Origin: CAXRDE01 sp964229355
GTDB lineage: Bacteria > Cyanobacteriota > Sericytochromatia > UBA7694
Assembly: GCA_964229355.1 (NCBI GenBank)
Contig: CAXRDE010000006.1
Coordinates: 1-37,320, forward strand
Direction: 5' to 3'
Length of the DNA: 37,320 nucleotides
The notes below the pieces were generated by a model. It did no database searches and was not told the origin of the DNA. It saw only the letters and a program-made list of their open reading frames with translations. This document shows positions 31,994 to 37,320 of the stretch, piece by piece (position 1 is the stretch's first letter; the number at the start of each line of letters is the position of its first letter). The translations under genes and the position numbers were made by a program.

Positions 31994-32698
31994 CTATAGC
32001 GAGGGGAGATGAAGCAGATAGCCCTGCCCATAATGGCTGTCGATCTGCAGCGCAGTGTCGGCCAATTTGCGACGCAAGCCCAACACCAAATTATCCAATT
32101 GCCGAGATTTAACGTTCTCTTGCTGGGGCCAGAGCAGGGCGTATAGGCGGGCCCGCTCTACAATTTGATTGGGATGACGGCAAAAATAATGCAGCAAGGC
32201 AAATTCCCGCTTGTTCAGCTTGATCGACGTATCCTTCACCCGCAGGCATTGCTGATTGAGATCCAGCACAAAATCTCCCTGTGCCCATTGACCTGGAGAT
32301 GGCACATAGGCCTGATGCTGCATGACGCGCTTCACCTGACGTATCAGGGCACGGGCTGTCATCTGCAATTGATCCGCTTGAATGGGTTTTGCAAAATAAG
32401 CGTCGGCTCCGGCTTGCAACCATTCCAGGTGTGAAGATAAATCTTGCTCAGCATCAATCACCAATAAACTGGCCAGGGGTGCCAATTGATGCAGCGAGCG
32501 CAAATAACCGGGGCGCGTGTCTGCATGCACCGAAATGATCACCAAAACGGCCTGGTACAGGTACCCTTTGAGCGCTTTGCGCAAGGCCAAATAGCCCTCG
32601 ACCCTTTGAACCTGGCATTCCGCATCTTCAAAAACGCTTTGCCAATACGCCGCCTGAATACTGCTCTGTTCCCAAATCAATACGGTGGTCTGCTTCAT
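31994..32698 (-). CDS. OmpR-type response regulator with degenerate receiver
   Basis: This 234-residue protein has a CheY-like receiver (1-118) and an OmpR/PhoB winged helix (about 140-232: LNKREFALLHYFCRHPNQIV, SRQLDNLVLGLRRKL, SHYGQGYLL). In the receiver the phospho-acceptor aspartate position reads serine (LVIISVHADTRPG, Ser56), the acidic pair near the N-terminus reads Glu-Gln (10-11), and the switch Thr is replaced. The conserved Lys104 in YFAKP remains. It therefore probably works without phosphorylation. Its start overlaps the stop of the hybrid gene by 4 bp, so the three signalling genes form one operon. Confidence 0.92.
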   Translation of the reverse strand: MKQTTVLIWEQSSIQAAYWQSVFEDAECQVQRVEGYLALRKALKGYLYQAVLVIISVHADTRPGYLRSLHQLAPLASLLVIDAEQDLSSHLEWLQAGADAYFAKPIQADQLQMTARALIRQVKRVMQHQAYVPSPGQWAQGDFVLDLNQQCLRVKDTSIKLNKREFALLHYFCRHPNQIVERARLYALLWPQQENVKSRQLDNLVLGLRRKLADTALQIDSHYGQGYLLHLPSL

Positions 32699-33729
32699 AA
32701 CTTAAGCTCGAAATAGATCTGGGTATCGCCTTTGCGGCCCTTTTGTGCCACCAGGGTCGAGCCCAAAATACGCAAGAGATCCTGACAAATGTGCAGGCCC
32801 AGACCCCGTTGACGCGGTGACAGCAATTCTTCAACCTGGCCTTCGTTGAGCTGCTCACCGCTGTCTTTGATCATGAGCCGCAATCGCTGGTCATCAAGCA
32901 GACTGATTTCGAGCTTGACCTGGCCCGCACTATACCTGAGGGCATTATCTATCAATTGCCACAAGACCCGTTGCAGCAAATCGGGATCAGAATGCAAAAA
33001 CAGATCTTTGCCCCCCCGAATCAAGAGGCGCCCCGCCCGATCTGGAAAACGGGCCTCCATGCTCTTGAGCAATTGCTTTAACTCAAAGCGTTGAAACTGA
33101 ATATGATGCAAAGCAAAGCGAAAGCGCGCCCACTCCATGCACTGGTAAAACTGACGACTCAAATCCTCATTGACACGGCTGGCTTCACATTGTTCCGGGC
33201 TGGGCTCCGCGTGCGCTGCGATCAGGCGGTGCAATTGCCCCATATGGTCAAGGCCAGCCCCCATTTTGCGCGACATAAATTGAATAAACTCCGTCTGACT
33301 GGTGGCGTACAGGTCTAACACGCGGCGATGGGCGTAAAGCTGTAGACTGTTATTGAGCCGGGTATTGAGTTCCACATCGTTCAGGGGTTTGCGCAAATAA
33401 TCATCTACCCCTGCATCAAAGGCGGCGCGCAAATCCGCCGGGGATAGCATCAGCCCCGTACAAATAAGCAAAGGCCCTGCAAAACCGGCCTGACGCAAAT
33501 CCCGGATCAAATCCAGGCCAGAGCGCCCCGGCAATTGCCAGTCCGTGATCACCGCATCCACCCATTCCTGATTAAGAATGTCTTGCGCCTGTTCAGAGCT
33601 GCGCGCCTGATAAACCGAACCTTCGCGTTGAGATAACCAATCCACCATTTGCGCCAATTGCTGGCGGTCATCTTCAACGATGAGCAGGCGGGGAGCCTTG
33701 ATCAATGAGTTTTCGATAGTCTGTTTCAT
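32695..33729 (-). CDS. Receiver + degenerate histidine kinase hybrid
   Basis: This 344-residue protein starts with an intact receiver (LLIVEDD, phospho-acceptor Asp63 in VITDWQLPGRSG, Thr91, Lys114 in YLRKP). A dimerisation helix pair and an HATPase domain follow (N box WQLIDNALRYS with Asn262, G1 DSGEQL at 289-294, G2 GLGLH at 309-313). The H box aligns as FMSRKMGAGLD against the usual FxxxSHELRTPL. The phospho-histidine is Arg154 and the proline is Gly, so ordinary autophosphorylation is not expected. The second glycine-rich box is also reduced. The start has GAGG upstream and lies within the 3' end of the membrane kinase gene, a 56-bp overlap. Confidence 0.9.
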   Translation of the reverse strand: MKQTIENSLIKAPRLLIVEDDRQQLAQMVDWLSQREGSVYQARSSEQAQDILNQEWVDAVITDWQLPGRSGLDLIRDLRQAGFAGPLLICTGLMLSPADLRAAFDAGVDDYLRKPLNDVELNTRLNNSLQLYAHRRVLDLYATSQTEFIQFMSRKMGAGLDHMGQLHRLIAAHAEPSPEQCEASRVNEDLSRQFYQCMEWARFRFALHHIQFQRFELKQLLKSMEARFPDRAGRLLIRGGKDLFLHSDPDLLQRVLWQLIDNALRYSAGQVKLEISLLDDQRLRLMIKDSGEQLNEGQVEELLSPRQRGLGLHICQDLLRILGSTLVAQKGRKGDTQIYFELKL

Positions 33730-35806
33730 TTACATCCTCAATACTTACTTTTAGGGCCGCTAACCAGGCCTGAATCTGTGGGTCTTCAAACTGCGCCAGG
33801 TCCTGCAGGATCGGCTTTAACTCAGAAATATGATAACTTTTCAAGGCCTGCAGGCGCTTTACATAGGGCTGCAAGGCTCGCAGTTGCTGGTTCTCAAACG
33901 CAAAGTACTGGGCAGACAGCACCGGGCTCAAGGGCAAAGTCAGGCGCACCCGTGCACCGCCCTGTGGCCCTGACAAAAGCTGAATGTCGCCCCCATGGGC
34001 CAGGACCACCTGCTGGCAAAAATAAAGACCCAGTCCACTGGAGCGCGGCACATCCCCCTGTGCAAAGCTCTGGTATTTTTCAAGGGCATGCTGGCGTACC
34101 GCTTCGGGAATACCCGGGCCATCGTCAATAATCTCCAGAATAAACTGCGCTCCCGAGGCATGGCCCGTAACCCGCACTTCGCTGCCACGCGGGGAATGCT
34201 TGAGGGCGTTATCTAAAATATTTTGCAACACCCTTTCTAGCAAAAGGCCATCAACGTTCAGCCAAACATCTGTGGGCAATAAATTTGTCAATTGAATCTT
34301 TTGATTTAGCGCCCAGCTTTGCAACACCTGAAACACTCGGTTCACCAGCGTATTGAGATTGTGCCGGTCAGGCTGTAAAGGCAAGTCGGCCTGCTCGTTT
34401 TTATTGAGGCGCACAATCTGTTCCAAAAGGTTTTTGACCCGCTGACTGGCCTGTTGATGAGAGTTGTCCTCAGGCAACTCCAGCAAAACATTGAGCGGCG
34501 TTTTAATATCATGCACGAGCATCTCAACCATTTCCTCTTTAAAATTGAGCAATTGATTGAGTTGCTCATTCTTTTGGTTCACTTCCTGGGTTCGTGCTTC
34601 CACCAGGCTTTCTAAGCCCTGGTTGATGGCAGAAAGCTCCTGCTGAAACTGCAAGGCTTGACGGTAATTGTTTTGCAGACGCCAGGCCAAAAAACCCGAT
34701 TGGGTCAAACAAAAGGCCAGAACCCCAAAGCGGGCATAATAGCCGGTTTCTATCCAGCCCAGGGCATTAAAGATATCGTTGAGGGTCACCAACGAAAAAA
34801 GCAGCGAACTGTACACATAAAAATGCAGTTTTCTGTGGGTGCTCAGACGAATCACCAGATAAAAATTGTACAGAAAGGCACCCATCGCCATTAAAAACCA
34901 CACATTGATCAAAGACGTATGCCAGCGGGCGGGCAGCACCACGGTCAAGGCCAACAGCCCACACAACAGACTCACCCCTCTGAGCATGCGTCGCGAAAAA
35001 TACTCCGGCGCCAGCGCGTGACCGTACCAAAGCACACAAGGAATGATGCTATAAAGCCCCAGACGCACGCCTTTAATGCTCCACTCCAGGGGAATATCAC
35101 CCACCAGATGCTCCAAATTGTGCAACGCAAAAAACTCCATGTATACACTGGCCGACAGACAAATCAAACAGAACCAAAAGGTGGCCTTGTCCTGACGATA
35201 AAACACAAACAAGACCAGATGAAAAAAGCAAAGAAAAACAAAAATACCAAAGATCACATTGAAATTGATGCTGCGGCGATAAGCCAATTGCGTGATGACC
35301 GCAGAACGCCCCAACCAGAGCGGACGCACCAGCCCGCCCCATTGCAATTTAAAATTGGACACCACCACCCTGATTTCGATGTCTTGCTGGGTGACTTCAA
35401 AGGGAATAAAATGAGGTACCCGTGACTCGCTCCCCACATAAGCACCGTTATAGCCTACAAGGACATCGTTGGCATAGATGCGCAAGGTGCTGCCCGCAAA
35501 CATTTCCATATAAAATTGCAAATTTTTGCCCCGCATGGTTTCGGGCACCATGACCGTGCGGCGGTAAGTGGCCGTGCCAAAGACCGGCAAACGACTCTGA
35601 TACAAACGTTCCCAGGCGCCGGGCACCTCAATTTGGGTTTGTAGCCCCCGCGGTCCCTGAAAGTCCCAGTTCCCCTCTAAAGCGAAGCCCGACTCCAATT
35701 GCCGCTCGGTTAAACGCAGAGGGGCGACGGTTTGTGCCTGCGCTTGCACCCCCGCCATCAACAGCAGCACCGCACACATCAATACCGCCCCATAAAAATG
35801 GCGCAC
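33674..35806 (-). CDS. Membrane histidine kinase with 7TMR-DISM-like sensor
   Basis: This 710-residue kinase begins with a signal peptide (AVLLLMAGVQAQA). A jelly-roll domain follows (about 45-175: LEGNWDFQ, VPGAWE, FGTATYRRTVMVP, LRIYANDVLVG), like the sugar-binding domain of GH2 enzymes. Then come about seven membrane helices (about 182-375) of the 7TMR-DISM type and a coiled coil. The kinase core has an H box MLVHDIKTPLN (His432), N box LQNILDNALKHS (Asn533), IDDGPGIP and SSGLGLYF. An 80-residue helical tail follows. I chose the GTG at 35806, which has AGGGGGAAG upstream; an ATG at 35866 is also in frame. It probably senses a carbohydrate or lipid ligand outside the cell. Confidence 0.92.
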   Translation of the reverse strand: MRHFYGAVLMCAVLLLMAGVQAQAQTVAPLRLTERQLESGFALEGNWDFQGPRGLQTQIEVPGAWERLYQSRLPVFGTATYRRTVMVPETMRGKNLQFYMEMFAGSTLRIYANDVLVGYNGAYVGSESRVPHFIPFEVTQQDIEIRVVVSNFKLQWGGLVRPLWLGRSAVITQLAYRRSINFNVIFGIFVFLCFFHLVLFVFYRQDKATFWFCLICLSASVYMEFFALHNLEHLVGDIPLEWSIKGVRLGLYSIIPCVLWYGHALAPEYFSRRMLRGVSLLCGLLALTVVLPARWHTSLINVWFLMAMGAFLYNFYLVIRLSTHRKLHFYVYSSLLFSLVTLNDIFNALGWIETGYYARFGVLAFCLTQSGFLAWRLQNNYRQALQFQQELSAINQGLESLVEARTQEVNQKNEQLNQLLNFKEEMVEMLVHDIKTPLNVLLELPEDNSHQQASQRVKNLLEQIVRLNKNEQADLPLQPDRHNLNTLVNRVFQVLQSWALNQKIQLTNLLPTDVWLNVDGLLLERVLQNILDNALKHSPRGSEVRVTGHASGAQFILEIIDDGPGIPEAVRQHALEKYQSFAQGDVPRSSGLGLYFCQQVVLAHGGDIQLLSGPQGGARVRLTLPLSPVLSAQYFAFENQQLRALQPYVKRLQALKSYHISELKPILQDLAQFEDPQIQAWLAALKVSIEDVNETDYRKLIDQGSPPAHR

Positions 35807-35997
35807 TTCAGCTTCCCCCTGCGCGCAGGCAACACAACGCCAAAATTCGCTGTCTCGTCCTGTCATCCCATGGAAGATACTTCTGGATACGCATACACAA
35901 AAAATTTACTCGCTTAGTTTTCAACCGTTAAGGTATCACTAAACTAACATAAATACCCGTACATCTGTAGAAAAACATCGCAAAAAAGGCCGTGCCA

Positions 35998-36987
35998 TTA
36001 CTGTCGTAACTGCCGAGACACAAAGGCATTCACCTCTCGCGCAAGCTCACGATCCTCTGGCGTCTTGCCCATAAAACCGCCGTGGGGCATGGCTTCGAAC
36101 ACGTGTAATTCCGCTGCGACCCCTGCTGCCCGCAAGGCACGATGCATCCGCGCCGTATTTGACAAGAACAGATCGCGCGTTCCACATTGCAGCAAGGTGG
36201 GGGGGAAGCCCTTAAGATCGCCAAATAAGGGCGACAGATACGGGTGCGCCAGATCGGCTCCGGCAGCATACAGCAAATTGTTCTGCATCAGGGAACCGGG
36301 CAGCATAACATCCACCAGCCGATTCACCGCAAAGCTATCGCCGGATTCGGTTAAATCCACCTCTGGCGATAATAGTACCAGTCCTGCGGGCATGGGCAAC
36401 CCCTCATCACGCGCGCGCAACAAAGTGGCAGCCGCCAGATTGCCGCCGGCTGAGCGGCCGCAGATCACGGTATTCTCGGCGCCATGACGTTTTATCACAT
36501 AAGCGTAAGTGGCCAGACAGTCATCCAGCGCCGCAGGATAAGGAAAATCAGGGGGCATACGGTAATCAACGCCATAACAGGGCACGCCGTGCTGGTCAGC
36601 CCGCGACCGCGCAGCATTGCGGCAGGCTTTTCCACCCCCGACAACCAGTGCACCGCCATGCAGATCGATCACGGCCCCAGCGCCTTTGACGGGTACTGCA
36701 GGCGTCGCAAGGTAGACCGTGGCATCGCCGATGCTTAAGGTTTCAGCCGTGGCCTGTAACGAAGATTCCATCGCCTCAGCAATGGCTTCATACTGGTTAT
36801 TGACGGCCTGCTGGAGCTGATGCCAGGCCCCGAAGTCATCGGCATCTGGCATGGTGTGCAGGGCATTGACGGGGAAACCCTCCGCATTGACCAGACTGCG
36901 TAGCACCGCCTGGGCCTCTGGACTTATGGAGTCTGGAACAGGAATGATTCTGGAGTCGAGTTTTAAATTATGATTGTCATTTGCCAT
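35998..36987 (-). CDS. Alpha/beta hydrolase, HSL-type esterase
   Basis: This 329-residue protein belongs to the hormone-sensitive-lipase-like alpha/beta hydrolases. The oxyanion HGG motif is at residues 110-112 (IDLHGGALVVGGG), the nucleophile Ser179 sits in GRSAGGNLAAA, and the acid Asp272 (GTRDLFL) and base His302 (AMPHGGFMG) complete the triad. It should hydrolyse short- to medium-chain acyl esters in the cytoplasm, since no signal peptide is visible. AGGTGA stands 8 bases before the ATG at 36987. It is a single gene with no evident partner. The region just downstream shows no clear terminator. Confidence 0.93.
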   Translation of the reverse strand: MANDNHNLKLDSRIIPVPDSISPEAQAVLRSLVNAEGFPVNALHTMPDADDFGAWHQLQQAVNNQYEAIAEAMESSLQATAETLSIGDATVYLATPAVPVKGAGAVIDLHGGALVVGGGKACRNAARSRADQHGVPCYGVDYRMPPDFPYPAALDDCLATYAYVIKRHGAENTVICGRSAGGNLAAATLLRARDEGLPMPAGLVLLSPEVDLTESGDSFAVNRLVDVMLPGSLMQNNLLYAAGADLAHPYLSPLFGDLKGFPPTLLQCGTRDLFLSNTARMHRALRAAGVAAELHVFEAMPHGGFMGKTPEDRELAREVNAFVSRQLRQ

Positions 36988-37320
36988 GTGTATTTCACCT
37001 CATCAACCTTGACGCATCTGAGCCTATTCTAGCAAAGTTAGATGCCACCCCTTGGAAGCATTTTCCGTCATCATCTGACGATGCCTTCACCTCGCATGTA
37101 GAGATGCGTTGCGCAAAACATCGGGCTGAAATCCTACGGCTCAACTTGCCTTTGCAAGCGTCGCAAGCGTGACACAAGCCCAAACGCACGAAAACTCCGA
37201 TTCAGCTCAAAATTAGTGTGTCCTTTGGCTTCCTGAGGTTTTCATTTTTTGTTACTGAGGCTCTCCATTTCAGGAGCTCTATACACTTGGCGTTTCATAC
37301 GCCACGAGCGCTTATCTAAC
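36988..37320. other. Geneless stretch upstream of the esterase
   Basis: I see no convincing gene in these 333 bases. On the minus strand TAGAAT (37025-37030) could be a -10 box for the esterase, without a clear -35. A 6-bp hairpin (TGGCGT, loop TTCAT, ACGCCA) lies at 37288-37304. The last bases may belong to a neighbouring transcript outside the window. Confidence 0.4.

Noticed and set aside
37288..37304. Terminator or attachment site at the window end
   Set aside because: The 6-bp hairpin has no T-run and no repeat partner or integrase in the window.

Overview
The window is a bacterial chromosomal segment of roughly balanced base composition. It opens with part of a ribosomal RNA operon on the minus strand: tRNA-Ala(TGC), tRNA-Ile(GAT), a complete 16S rRNA, its leader and its promoter. 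The 16S rRNA reads as Cyanobacteriota-like. Together with the gene content (no photosynthesis genes, many lipoproteins, Q/H/P-rich proteins) this makes a non-photosynthetic sister lineage (Sericytochromatia, Melainabacteria, 'Blackallbacteria') my best guess. That placement is by eye and tentative.

Layout: 1-2531 rRNA operon. 2532-4980: a possible papain-fold/C39-like protein, a GNAT acetyltransferase with an extra N-terminal domain, and an orphan DUF433 antitoxin-like protein. 5050-11605: five tightly packed plus-strand genes (C45 Ntn-hydrolase/acyltransferase, cobalamin-binding radical SAM enzyme, adenylation-thiolation didomain, NeuD/PglD-like acyltransferase, ATP-grasp ligase). They look like an uncharacterised small-molecule or glycan-modification pathway. 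11614-13909: a convergent pair, a threonine-synthase-like PLP enzyme and a DAO-family flavoenzyme, which may supply or process an amino acid for that pathway. 14027-16767: an SDR, a PhzF protein and a flavin-binding/GNAT fusion, divergent from a MocR regulator (16890-18302) across a pair of direct-repeat operators.

18299-25637 is a run of small regulator-target units: DUF6194 with PadR (twin palindromic operators), an adenine-phosphoribosyltransferase-like gene, two lipoproteins (one a CAP plus lytic-transglycosylase fusion), a DHFR/RibD-like reductase, AraC with a VOC protein, a YqeY-like protein, and TetR with an NAD-dependent epimerase sharing an operator. 25744-31847 encodes two paralogous beta-helix surface lipoproteins sharing one nearly identical block of about 700 bp. 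31994-35806 is a three-gene signalling operon: a membrane histidine kinase with a carbohydrate-binding-like sensor, a receiver/degenerate-kinase hybrid, and a response regulator without its phospho-acceptor aspartate. The window ends with an HSL-type esterase and a geneless 333-base stretch.

The strongest candidate for an undescribed system is the 5050-11605 operon with its convergent PLP/flavin pair. The signalling operon with two degenerate phosphotransfer sites is second.
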